Shown: piece by piece, positions 1 through 6,390 of the stretch
Layout: every line of letters begins with the position of its first letter
How positions within the stretch are numbered: the stretch's first letter is position 1
Source: Candidatus Epulonipiscium sp.
GTDB taxonomy: Bacteria; Bacillota_A; Clostridia; Lachnospirales; Cellulosilyticaceae
DNA: 20,679 nt
Direction: 5' to 3'
Assembly: GCA_012841565.1 (NCBI GenBank)
Contig: DUUM01000186.1
Location: forward strand, 1-20,679
Position numbers and translations under genes: made by a program
The notes under the pieces: model-generated
Database searches by the model: none
What the model was told of the DNA's origin: nothing
What the model saw: the letters and a program-made list of their open reading frames with translations, nothing else

Positions 1-427
1 CAGCAGTACCGACAGGGTAACGCCCACCACTTAAGTCAGAACCGCCACCAACGATTATAACAGCTAGGTCAGCAGGCGGTCTTGCATTAGGGTCGTTGGA
101 AATAGACGGCTCAACATAGCTAGTGTCAACTTCAGACCATCTTTCAATAGCCATAACCTTAGTCCACAGCTTGTTTTTATCATCCCTAACGGTATCTATG
201 GCATCGTCTTTTCTAAGATTATAAACCCTACCATTAGCCCATATTTCACATTCTGGAGTTAATTCGTTAATTTTTTCGGAAGTGGCAGGAAGGAGAAACT
301 CTAATGTAGATTCTCCATTAAGTCTAATATCGGGGTAGGCATCTTTAAGTCCGTCAGCTTTAGGCGATAAAAAAGCAGTCGGCTTTCCTGCTAAATTCGT
401 AATCTTTATGTTTTTGGGTACCTGCAT
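1..427 (-). CDS. Tail-associated hub/lysin protein (Tal), N-terminal part, runs off left edge
   Basis: Only the first 142 codons are present; the gene continues past base 1. The ATG at 427 is preceded by AAGGAG about nine bases upstream, which fixes the start. The product begins MQVPKNIKITNLAGKPTAFL, followed by RLNGESTLEFLLPATSEK and a WANGRVYNL stretch. This layout (a short strand, a 'lNGe.tLeF' strand, then 'i..g.iYri') is typical of the gp27-like N-terminal hub domain of siphophage Tal proteins, the trimeric hub below Dit that often carries a C-terminal endopeptidase or other wall-degrading domain. The gene directly follows Dit, the usual order. I infer the baseplate hub role from this position and the N-terminal pattern. 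No catalytic domain can be judged because the C-terminus is missing. A glycine-rich segment (VGGGSDLSGGRYPVG) near the edge suggests a linker or insertion. Confidence 0.72.
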   Translation of the reverse strand, partial: MQVPKNIKITNLAGKPTAFLSPKADGLKDAYPDIRLNGESTLEFLLPATSEKINELTPECEIWANGRVYNLRKDDAIDTVRDDKNKLWTKVMAIERWSEVDTSYVEPSISNDPNARPPADLAVIIVGGGSDLSGGRYPVGTA

Positions 428-448
428 AATCACCAACTCCTTCTAACC

Positions 449-464
449 GTGTCGAATTCGACAC
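449..464. repeat. Perfect 16-bp palindrome between Dit and Tal genes
   Basis: GTGTCGAATTCGACAC is its own exact reverse complement. It lies in the 39-base gap between the Dit stop (467-469) and the Tal start (427), about six bases before the Tal Shine-Dalgarno sequence. In RNA it would form a 6-bp stem with an AAUU loop. No T-run follows on either strand, so it is not a rho-independent terminator. It may be a processing or translational-coupling hairpin, a protein-binding site, or chance. Confidence 0.8.
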
Positions 465-466
465 CT

Positions 467-1531
467 TTAAATCCATTTGTCACGCCATTTTATCGTTATA
501 TTGCTAGATGCAGTAACAGAAGTTTCTCCTGGATAGAGTAGGGGGAATACCTCGTTATATCCAGTCATAGCATTGGTAGGGCCAATTTTAGCGGTTTCTA
601 AACCAGTATCAATAGTCAGTTTTTGTCCACTAGGGATAGCGCCAGTATACTTTACTGTTTCTCCACCTATAGTTAGTGATGGGTTGGTCACAGGCCCAGC
701 AATTTCAATCAGTAATCCAGTTTCAAAAGTACCATTATTTATAAGCTTTCCACTACCAATTAAAGTTTTTTCAAATGAGCCATTAATAAATGGATCACTC
801 ATTTTAAAAGGCAATGTAAATTCAAACCAAGTAGGGTGGTTAGTTGGGTCAATTTTCCCAGAGTACTTCACTAAGTAAGATTTCTCAATATCATCAGAGA
901 AAATTAAAGTCTTAGCACCTTTAGTAGGGTCAAGGTATTTAGCAAACAACCTTTGTAAGTGAGCCTTTTCAAGTGGAGCATAGCCATTATTGGTTACTAT
1001 ACTAAGTTCCATCATCCTAGCCTTAAACTCTGTGCCGAAATCCATTTCCCCATGCCTACCAGGTATTTCTTCTGTACTATCACGGGTGGAGGGGAGAAGT
1101 TCAGTCCTACTATCACCAGTTACACGTACACCAAGAGGGTGCAATATGTTATTCGAATCAATTACAAAGAAAGCACCTACTGTACTAACACTAATATCAT
1201 TGCCAATTCCAGAATCCGAAATCTTTAGATTGGCAATGATAGACAAGAGGTCATTGCCAAAAGCAGTATCAGATACATCAATATTTGAAATGACTGAAAT
1301 ACTGTCATCTGATGATATAGATTGGTCTATGACTTCGACATTAGCAACTAATAATATTTTTTCATCAGCAGTAGCCGTATCTGAAATATCAATATTAGCA
1401 ATAATATCTTTAACATCATCAACACCAGTGCCATTGTCTAGCACTATAATTGTAAAGGGGCCAGAGTTATAGTTTGCCCCACCATTTGTAAGTTTTTTAT
1501 TGTAGAATCTTTTTGAATTGTAATTAGCTAT
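467..1531 (-). CDS. Distal tail protein (Dit) with N-terminal repeat block; probable ATA start
   Basis: Dit forms the hexameric ring joining the tail tube to the baseplate hub. The central part carries the family pattern: a 'LGVRVTGDSRTELLPSTRDS' strand region, then EIPGRHGEMDFGTEF and a strand with ARMMELSIV, then LEKAHLQRLFAKYLDP and an FTLPFKMSDPF segment leading into a C-terminal galectin-like region (LTIDTG...GYNEVFPLLYPG). The first standard in-frame start is a GTG at 1444 with no ribosome-binding site. The frame stays open upstream to a perfect GGAGGTGAT, and seven bases after GGAGG lies ATA (1529-1531). Starting there gives 354 residues beginning (M)ANYNSKRFYNKKL, a phage-like N-terminus. 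Residues about 36-115 are four to five imperfect 18-19-residue repeats. The gene sits directly upstream of Tal, which supports the role. The start codon is the uncertain part; ATT (1532-1534) is an alternative. Confidence 0.78.
   Translation of the reverse strand: MANYNSKRFYNKKLTNGGANYNSGPFTIIVLDNGTGVDDVKDIIANIDISDTATADEKILLVANVEVIDQSISSDDSISVISNIDVSDTAFGNDLLSIIANLKISDSGIGNDISVSTVGAFFVIDSNNILHPLGVRVTGDSRTELLPSTRDSTEEIPGRHGEMDFGTEFKARMMELSIVTNNGYAPLEKAHLQRLFAKYLDPTKGAKTLIFSDDIEKSYLVKYSGKIDPTNHPTWFEFTLPFKMSDPFINGSFEKTLIGSGKLINNGTFETGLLIEIAGPVTNPSLTIGGETVKYTGAIPSGQKLTIDTGLETAKIGPTNAMTGYNEVFPLLYPGETSVTASSNITIKWRDKWI
1187..1425 (-). repeat. Protein-level tandem repeat in the Dit N-terminus
   Basis: Translated on the minus strand, this stretch holds about five units of 18-19 residues with the pattern (N/D)D-x-(I/L)-x-x-(I/V)-(A/S)-N-(I/V/L)-x-(I/V)-S-D-(T/S). 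The repeated Asn residues are spaced 18, 19 and 18 apart (for example IIANIDISDT, VISNIDVSDT, IIANLKISDS). The DNA copies have diverged, so the repeat shows better in protein than in bases. It probably folds as stacked beta strands and is not part of the core Dit fold. Confidence 0.75.
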
Positions 1532-1545
1532 AATATCACCTCCAT

Positions 1546-1574
1546 AAAAAAAGAGCCTACTTAAAGTAAGTTCT
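1546..1574 (-). terminator. Rho-independent terminator after the 1586-2002 gene
   Basis: Reading the minus strand, AGAACTTACT, loop TTA, AGTAGGCTCT forms a 10-bp stem with one mismatch and one G-U pair, followed by seven T. The T-run ends about two bases before the Dit Shine-Dalgarno sequence, so Dit and Tal must be reached by read-through or from a promoter not seen here. Confidence 0.75.
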
Positions 1575-1585
1575 TTCTAGTTTCT

Positions 1586-2002
1586 TTATTTAATAAAAGT
1601 AATTTTATAATAAGGTTTACGTTGATAATACTTTTTAGTAAAAAATCCTTCAAAGTTACCAATGAGTATTGAAGGTAAAAACACATACATATCCTTTATT
1701 CTCTCTTCTTTAATTTTGTCTTTTCCTAATTTAGTCCTTAATCCTTTTCTTACAAAACTATTGGTATTAGTAGAATATTCTACCCCTGGTTTAAGTAAAT
1801 TAAAAAATCGATCTCCATCTTTTTCAAATTCTCCCTTTGGTCCTTTTAATATATAACGTATCAATGAAGGTATACATAAAGTTGTTTGTATCATATTTTT
1901 TCTACTTAATACAATGACACCTACTTTTAATTTGTAGTATCTTTTATTACATACTTCTAAAACAAATGAAAAGACTAATAAATAAGCAATTACCAAAATC
2001 AT
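1586..2002 (-). CDS. Unknown membrane-anchored protein (moron-like)
   Basis: The function is not recognised. I place the start at the ATG at 2002, where GTGGAGAGTGATAATATC lies upstream; an ATG 13 codons earlier (2041) is in frame but has no ribosome-binding site. The 138-residue product begins with a strongly hydrophobic helix (ILVIAYLLVFSFVLEV, residues 2-17). A very basic soluble part follows, rich in Lys and Arg, with no motif I can name (segments such as LKGPKGEFEKDGDRFFNLL and RKGLRTKLGKDKIKEERIKD). It is probably tethered to the cytoplasmic membrane. The gene is AT-rich and stands alone between a hairpin on the 5' side and a terminator on the 3' side, splitting the fibre genes from Dit. 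That context suggests an accessory gene rather than a virion component. A superinfection-exclusion role is possible but nothing in the sequence proves it. Confidence 0.6.
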   Translation of the reverse strand: MILVIAYLLVFSFVLEVCNKRYYKLKVGVIVLSRKNMIQTTLCIPSLIRYILKGPKGEFEKDGDRFFNLLKPGVEYSTNTNSFVRKGLRTKLGKDKIKEERIKDMYVFLPSILIGNFEGFFTKKYYQRKPYYKITFIK

Positions 2003-2061
2003 GATATTATCACTCTCCACTCTATTAATTATAATAATCATATATAAGTGATATCGGAAAT

Positions 2062-2089
2062 TTTATAATTAACTTGAGGAGTAGGGCAA
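2062..2089 (-). promoter_or_regulatory. Candidate sigma70-type promoter for the 1586-2002 gene
   Basis: On the minus strand TTGCCC (2084-2089) and TATAAA (2062-2067) are separated by 16 bases and lie about 60 bases upstream of the ATG at 2002. The -10 is good, but the -35 matches only four of six consensus bases and overlaps the arm of the hairpin at 2083-2115. The call rests on pattern only. Confidence 0.3.
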
Positions 2090-2128
2090 TAGACTATCAT
2101 TTAGCCTATTGCCCTTATTTTATTATTT
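2083..2128 (+). terminator. Hairpin with plus-strand T-rich tail
   Basis: AGGGCAATAG (2083-2092) pairs perfectly with CTATTGCCCT (2106-2115). An inner CTA/TAG extension lies beyond one A-C mismatch. On the plus strand TATTTTATTATTT follows; on the minus strand no T-run follows. The shape therefore fits a terminator for plus-strand transcription, opposite to every gene here. It could instead act as a structured 5' region or operator for the minus-strand gene at 1586-2002. Confidence 0.6.
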
Positions 2129-2167
2129 AACTAACGTCGCTTTTTGGTGCATGTGATTTGATGCATT

Positions 2168-2189
2168 AAAAAAGAGCCAGAAGGCTCTT
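2168..2189 (-). terminator. Rho-independent terminator after the 2198-2926 gene
   Basis: The minus strand reads AAGAGCC, loop TTCT, GGCTCTT, TTTT: a perfect 7-bp stem with a short T tail, beginning nine bases after the stop codon of the upstream gene. Confidence 0.85.
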
Positions 2190-2197
2190 AGTAGATA

Positions 2198-2926
2198 TTA
2201 ATTAGCATCATAATCGTGTACTATGAAAACAACGTGTGCATTTATATTTTCAACAGCTCTACTAGAACCGTTAAAAACAATGCTTCCATCTGTCCTGACG
2301 GTGAAAAGAAGTTCTACATTTTCATTACCATATCCTTTAAACTTAGTTTTTGTTTTAGGAGCAAATCCACTAGGTAGGCTACTCACCGTAGCACCATCCA
2401 TCCCAAAAGGATTACTTAAGTCTTCAAAAACAATTTCAACCAACCTATAGTTTTCATGGGAATCAGCAAACATTGAGACTTTCCCAGACCAACCATTAAA
2501 AAGCATGGTGGTGAAAACAACTGAGTCGCTCATACTTACTTTTTTATGATTTATCGTAAGCCTAGCATCCTTTTTATCTGATTCTATATTTATTACTGCT
2601 TCATCCCTCAGTTTTATCAATCTAACATTGACATTATCTTTATCTGAGTTGTTTAAAGTCAATGGGCCTAATATTTCAGGATTTCTTTTATCGAGTTTCG
2701 CCTTATTATCTGTCAACAACCTTTTTATTCCCTTTTCCACTCCACTTTGAACCATACCCTTGGCAATAAAATATAATGCCAGCCCAATGACAGCAAATAC
2801 TCCGAATACGACAGTCCAAAACATAGTTTCATTATGAAGTGTTTGTTGATAAATATGATCATATTTATCTCCTAAGCTAATAAGTTTTTCATTAATCCCC
2901 ATAATTTCATTAGATATTTCTTCCAC
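2198..2926 (-). CDS. Membrane-anchored protein with a tail-fibre-tip-like C-terminal domain
   Basis: The GTG at 2926 is preceded by AGGGGGT with a seven-base spacer, so GTG is the start. The 242-residue product has three parts. Residues 1-35 are acidic and helical. Residues 36-55 (FWTVVFGVFAVIGLALYFIA) form one clear transmembrane helix, followed by basic residues (KGIKRLL) that suggest the C-terminal side is cytoplasmic. Residues about 85-242 are beta-rich, with the pattern FNGWSG (143-148), then a YRLVEIVFEDL strand, SSLPSGFAPK (182-191) and a TDGSIVF strand. The same 'NGW...LP.gyrP...dG.i' pattern occurs at the C-terminus of the fibre protein at 3773-5833 and in many phage fibre tips. A membrane anchor on a fibre-tip domain is unusual. 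It could be a host-modifying or exclusion protein, or a virion appendage with a hydrophobic N-terminal plug. A TATAAT on the minus strand at 2960-2965 may be its -10 box, but no good -35 is seen. Confidence 0.6.
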   Translation of the reverse strand: MEEISNEIMGINEKLISLGDKYDHIYQQTLHNETMFWTVVFGVFAVIGLALYFIAKGMVQSGVEKGIKRLLTDNKAKLDKRNPEILGPLTLNNSDKDNVNVRLIKLRDEAVINIESDKKDARLTINHKKVSMSDSVVFTTMLFNGWSGKVSMFADSHENYRLVEIVFEDLSNPFGMDGATVSSLPSGFAPKTKTKFKGYGNENVELLFTVRTDGSIVFNGSSRAVENINAHVVFIVHDYDAN

Positions 2927-2988
2927 TAAATTACCCCCTATATTTTATGATATAGGCTCATTATACTATAAAAGGTAATTTTGTGTAG

Positions 2989-3195
2989 TTAATTAGCTTT
3001 ATAAAACCTTGTTGCATACCAACCAAAGAATACCCAAAAACCACCATGATAAAGTACGAATATACTGCGCAGCATATTTACTGGAATTCTTAAGCTTAAG
3101 TTTAATCCCATCAAGAAACTTGATAAAGCTAATCCAATAAAGAAATAACTAATAATTATACTATCAGGTGAAATGGTTAATTTTACTCTTTGCAT
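2989..3195 (-). CDS. Small two-helix membrane protein, unknown
   Basis: The ATG at 3195 follows AAGAAGGTGTTATA, a good ribosome-binding site. An in-frame ATG seven codons upstream (3216) has none and lies next to the terminator tail, so I use 3195. The 68-residue product has two hydrophobic stretches: IIISYFFIGLALSSFLMGL (about residues 13-31) and FVLYHGGFWVFFGWYATRF (about 46-64). A short amphipathic link with Arg and Asn joins them. Size and layout resemble small phage holins or antiholins, but no family motif is evident and two other holin candidates lie at 6436-8133. It follows a terminator (3218-3240) and precedes the fibre-tip-like membrane protein, so it is probably part of an accessory block. 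The function remains unknown. Confidence 0.6.
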   Translation of the reverse strand: MQRVKLTISPDSIIISYFFIGLALSSFLMGLNLSLRIPVNMLRSIFVLYHGGFWVFFGWYATRFYKAN

Positions 3196-3217
3196 TATAA
3201 CACCTTCTTTCTGCAAT

Positions 3218-3240
3218 AAAAAAAGACTATCTCAAGTCTT
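3218..3240 (-). terminator. Rho-independent terminator closing the fibre gene cluster
   Basis: The minus strand reads AAGACT, loop TGAGAT, AGTCTT, then T-rich: a perfect 6-bp stem with seven T. It lies about 90 bases after the stop of the 38-residue ORF and just before the ribosome-binding site of the small membrane protein gene. Confidence 0.8.
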
Positions 3241-3331
3241 AACGTTTACTTAAAATATATTCAGTTAGGTCATATAATATCTATTCACTAATCAGCAATA
3301 TGGTGCGATTGTGACTTATCTCTCAAACATT

Positions 3332-3448
3332 TTAAGCATATTCTCCTTTATCTTCTTCAACATTTCCAGTATCGCTTGCATCTTTCATCAACTCCTTTAC
3401 GTTTCTCTTAATTTCTTGTAATTTTAATAACATTTCTTCTTTTGTCAT
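3332..3448 (-). CDS. Very small protein (38 aa), unknown
   Basis: The ATG at 3448 follows GGAGG with nine bases between. That GGAGGT is encoded by the last Gly-Gly codons of the gene upstream, so the two are tightly coupled (two bases between stop and start). The product begins MTKEEMLLKLQEIKRNVKEL and ends with an acidic tail (NVEEDKGEYA); it is predicted to be a single amphipathic helix. Its position right after an XkdW-like gene matches where XkdX-type small tail proteins lie in Bacillus PBSX-like phages. The sequence does not show the XkdX pattern, so I do not assign that name. The strong ribosome-binding site makes translation likely. Confidence 0.6.
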   Translation of the reverse strand: MTKEEMLLKLQEIKRNVKELMKDASDTGNVEEDKGEYA

Positions 3449-3450
3449 TA

Positions 3451-3762
3451 TTAAATACCTCCAGTTAAAATCAATTCAACAATTGCTGACAATTCATATA
3501 CGCTTTGTGCTAATACTTCCTTTTCTTGTTTTAATATTTCTAATTCGGATGGTAGTGGTGGTACTACAGGTTTATCTTTATCTGTCAAATAATCTTGATA
3601 AACTTCTTCCGCAGATTTTATTATCTTAAAACCTTTATATTCATAATCAATTATCATATCATCTTCGCTTGTTACCGCTACACATTCAGTAAATAAATAA
3701 TTAGGTTCAAACACACCCTCTGATTTTTTTAGTTTTAGTTTTTCTAGTTCTGATTCTCTCAT
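3451..3762 (-). CDS. XkdW-like small tail-region protein
   Basis: The ATG at 3762 has AGGAGGT six to seven bases upstream. The 103-residue product contains a central acidic beta-rich part (IIDYEYKGFKIIKSAEEVYQ) and a Pro-rich hinge (KPVVPPLP). A C-terminal coiled coil follows (SELEILKQEKEVLAQSVYEL, about residues 77-96). Short proteins with a 'PPxPSE' hinge followed by a heptad helix are typical of the genes just downstream of fibre genes in Gram-positive phages (XkdW type). They are thought to belong to the fibre or baseplate periphery, though their exact role is not established. The gene sits 10 bases after the fibre gene stop, and its last codons supply the ribosome-binding site of the 38-residue ORF. 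The assignment rests on size, architecture and neighbours. Confidence 0.6.
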   Translation of the reverse strand: MRESELEKLKLKKSEGVFEPNYLFTECVAVTSEDDMIIDYEYKGFKIIKSAEEVYQDYLTDKDKPVVPPLPSELEILKQEKEVLAQSVYELSAIVELILTGGI

Positions 3763-3772
3763 TTTAAACCTC

Positions 3773-5833
3773 CTAAATCGTATAAGATATACTAGCAGAC
3801 AAGTTTACATTTGATGGTGCATACTGGATTCTTATACCCCCATCTGGGTATATTTGTATGTGCGCAAGTTGTGGGGAGGTGTAAACTCCACATACAATAT
3901 TAAACCATTTATTATTAGCGCACCTCATGTAATAAGGTAGCACGGCAATAGCTGTGTTAGTGGTTGTAATACCACCTTCTATCAAAAAATCAATCGTAAC
4001 AACTCTACCATTTAAGGTTGCTCTTGGTGCATCATACACATCATTTTTTACCCACCCGTTTAACAAGTCTAATTCCACACACCTAGATATAGCAACTTCT
4101 TCCCAAGACCCCCACGAACCAGACAACATAAGTCTCTCAGCACTACCCCCATATACTGACTTAAAACTCTGCATAATATATCCATTTTGATACTTATAAA
4201 CACTAAGTGTACCCTCTGTACTAATGATACTACCCATTTCATAAATCTTCGGGATATTGGTCATAGTAGTACCTAACTTATAAGTGCCTGTTTCTATAAA
4301 GTCATTAGCATCATTAGACGGATTAGTTTTATACTGTAGTGCGTTGGTTTTTAAGTTAGTAACATCTGTCACATTTTCATTAGATTGTTGCACAACACTT
4401 GCAAGGTCAACTGCACTAGCGAATCCTGTATGACCACTAGATTCATAATCCAAGCCAGTTAAATTACTGTGAGCAGATGGAATTATTCCACCACCACCAG
4501 GAGAACGTCTTGCCGTTCTTAAATCTAGCACATCAACTAACATAGCTTTTCTAATATTGGCAAAATTATCAGAAGTTTGTAGGATTAAACGATAGAGCAC
4601 CTTGAACTCTTGAAATGGTATGTTACCCCAAGATATATCCCTATCGTCATTGTTAGCTTGAGCATCTGCCAGAGTTGTATCAGTTCTTTGTCCTTGTACA
4701 ACCTTGATAGGCTGTTCAACATCAGCAGAAAACACAATATAATAAGCCACAAAGCCATTGCTAGGTACTTGGGATTGTTTCCACTCAACATCAAATTCAT
4801 TAAAATTAATCCTACCTAAATCCGTATTCTTAAAGGGATATTCAGTAGCTTCATCTTGTCGCCATTCGCCATTATCACCATCACGATACATAATAGGGAG
4901 TAGGGCAAAATCTTGAAGTGCTTGTTTAAAAAATGATGATGAAGTAGGGGAGTGAGTGATATCATGGAATAAATCCTCATCAGCAACAACTCCGTCAGTA
5001 ATACTAACCTTAGGAGCATCATTAGAGGTAGAGTCATTCATTTCATAGCCATACAGTTGTAGCCCTCTAACCCACTGTGTCCAATCTATAGCGTGTAATC
5101 GCTCGTGGGTAGCTTTATCCATAACGGTGCCATGTCTTTCATCACCGGGTCCAAATTGTAGGCTTGTAATAGCTTGATTTTCATTCCAATAGATGTAGGA
5201 TATATAAATCATATTTTGAAGTCCAGGAAATATTGTACTTGCCGATAAAATACCATCTTCATTGAAGTAAATATAATATAACCCTGTAGTATTAGGGATA
5301 ATGATACTTTCTGGACTATCTTTAATAAATTTCTTACCTTTAAAAAACGCTTCATATTTATCACTTGTAGGCTCAATAGTAAATGTCCTTGTAGATTTAT
5401 CAAAAGAGAAGGTGGAGTCAGTTCGGTTAGGAAAGCCAATAGGTGATTTAGCTACTTCAATATTTTCATTGAAAGTGCTTTGATTAATTGTATAAGTAGC
5501 ATCGGCAGTTAATACGTCACTTTCCAAAATAGGAGTAGTAAATACAACAGCCCCACCACCATAATCAATTTCAAAATCATTAATAATTATATCACCATTC
5601 TTTTTTACAACGGGAGTAGGGGAGGGTAGCCAGTTTCTTTTACCTTCATGAGCTTGATAAATTCGGCACCTATCGTCATTAGAGATAAAGACTTCCGATA
5701 AAGGTATATCAGTTTCATTAATTGATTCCATTCCGATAGATTCTTCAATTTTTCCAACAGCCTCTTGGAGTCCAGATATATGGGGAGATATAATCTCCCC
5801 AGTTTTAGGGTCTTGCCAATTTGTTTTAGCCAT
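3773..5833 (-). CDS. Tail fibre / receptor-binding protein
   Basis: This 686-residue protein is probably a trimeric host-binding fibre. The N-terminal part carries a baseplate-attachment-like region (PLSEVFISNDDRCRIYQAHE, then NDFEIDYGGGAVVFTT, about residues 45-100). A middle segment shows GTVMDKATHERLHAIDWTQW. Around residue 455 is SAHSNLTGLDYESSGHTGFA, a short repeat-type motif frequent in phage fibres. Next comes a pyocin-knob-like region (ETGTYKLG...MSGSIIST-type strands ending GSWGSWEEV). The last 100 residues (LLNGW, GRVVTIDF, AVLPYYMR, PDGGIRI) look like a beta-sandwich tip domain. The ATG at 5833 follows GGCGGTGATGTAA. The gene is 12 bases downstream of another appendage gene and just upstream of an XkdW-like gene. 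The tip pattern recurs in the membrane protein at 2198-2926. Confidence 0.8.
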   Translation of the reverse strand: MAKTNWQDPKTGEIISPHISGLQEAVGKIEESIGMESINETDIPLSEVFISNDDRCRIYQAHEGKRNWLPSPTPVVKKNGDIIINDFEIDYGGGAVVFTTPILESDVLTADATYTINQSTFNENIEVAKSPIGFPNRTDSTFSFDKSTRTFTIEPTSDKYEAFFKGKKFIKDSPESIIIPNTTGLYYIYFNEDGILSASTIFPGLQNMIYISYIYWNENQAITSLQFGPGDERHGTVMDKATHERLHAIDWTQWVRGLQLYGYEMNDSTSNDAPKVSITDGVVADEDLFHDITHSPTSSSFFKQALQDFALLPIMYRDGDNGEWRQDEATEYPFKNTDLGRINFNEFDVEWKQSQVPSNGFVAYYIVFSADVEQPIKVVQGQRTDTTLADAQANNDDRDISWGNIPFQEFKVLYRLILQTSDNFANIRKAMLVDVLDLRTARRSPGGGGIIPSAHSNLTGLDYESSGHTGFASAVDLASVVQQSNENVTDVTNLKTNALQYKTNPSNDANDFIETGTYKLGTTMTNIPKIYEMGSIISTEGTLSVYKYQNGYIMQSFKSVYGGSAERLMLSGSWGSWEEVAISRCVELDLLNGWVKNDVYDAPRATLNGRVVTIDFLIEGGITTTNTAIAVLPYYMRCANNKWFNIVCGVYTSPQLAHIQIYPDGGIRIQYAPSNVNLSASISYTI

Positions 5834-5845
5834 TTACATCACCGC

Positions 5846-6367
5846 CTAAGATATAGTTACTTGTAATTGAATTACCCATGTGTCTGGACTTGCCTTTGTT
5901 CTTAAAGCAGATTCGACCTTGCGATTTAAGTTTTTAGCAGATCCCGAAGTGCCATTAGCAACAGTAAATTCTCGCCAATTATGATTGCCATCATCAGGCC
6001 CAAATGTGGAACGGAAAGTAACAATACTTCCAGATACTTGAGGATAGGTAGCATCCATAGGTTTATATGTCTTGTTAGTGCCGAGCAAGTCAGTTTGAGT
6101 TGCGTTAGCTACAGCTGCGCCATCACCAACACCTATATGAGCGTTAGCATTGTTAAACGGGGTTTCCGAGCCACCTATAAGTAAAGTGAGTAGGGAAGTG
6201 ATGCCCTCGTTTAAAAGTAAATTTCCATTGATTTCTTCTGTATCATATAGTTTCATATTCTTATCGTACTTTTCAATAGTCCATTTAGGTTGCCACTTAG
6301 CACATTCTGAAATGCCCGTGCCAACAGTCATGGCCACTGTATCTATTCCAAATCCATTGTCTTGCAT
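5846..6367 (-). CDS. Tail appendage / fibre-associated protein
   Basis: The ATG at 6367 follows AAGGAGTTGATGTT. The 173-residue protein has a recognisable pattern found in many phage tail appendage proteins: LLLNEGITSLLTLLIGG, then NNANAHIGVGDGAAVANATQ, KPMDATYPQVSGSIVTFRST and REFTVANG, ending in NLNRKV and WVIQLQVTIS. The family is usually annotated only as a structural or fibre protein; its partner and exact location are not known. The order of short beta strands and the Gly/Asn/Thr-rich composition fit a virion surface protein. The N-terminus (MQDNGFGIDTV) echoes the DNGTGVDDV of the Dit repeat block. It heads the fibre genes, right after a strong terminator, and lies 12 bases before the main fibre gene, with which it is probably co-translated. 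Confidence 0.7.
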   Translation of the reverse strand: MQDNGFGIDTVAMTVGTGISECAKWQPKWTIEKYDKNMKLYDTEEINGNLLLNEGITSLLTLLIGGSETPFNNANAHIGVGDGAAVANATQTDLLGTNKTYKPMDATYPQVSGSIVTFRSTFGPDDGNHNWREFTVANGTSGSAKNLNRKVESALRTKASPDTWVIQLQVTIS

Positions 6368-6390
6368 AACATCAACTCCTTAAATTTTGC

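Noticed and set aside
573..1472. Plus-strand ORFs opposite Dit (101, 89 and 160 aa)
   Set aside because: They are complementary shadows of the Dit gene, lack ribosome-binding sites and have no recognisable protein features.
2960..2988. Promoter for the 2198-2926 gene
   Set aside because: TATAAT is present on the minus strand, but 17 bases upstream stands CTACAC, a poor -35 match; not strong enough to list as a feature.
3310..3340. Seven-codon ORF (MLKMFER) after the 38-residue gene, with AAGGAG upstream
   Set aside because: It is too short to support and overlaps the end of the previous ORF; the good site may be chance.
4585..5439. Additional minus-strand ORFs (71-76 aa) inside the fibre gene
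   Set aside because: They lie wholly within the strongly supported fibre reading frame in another frame and have no ribosome-binding sites.
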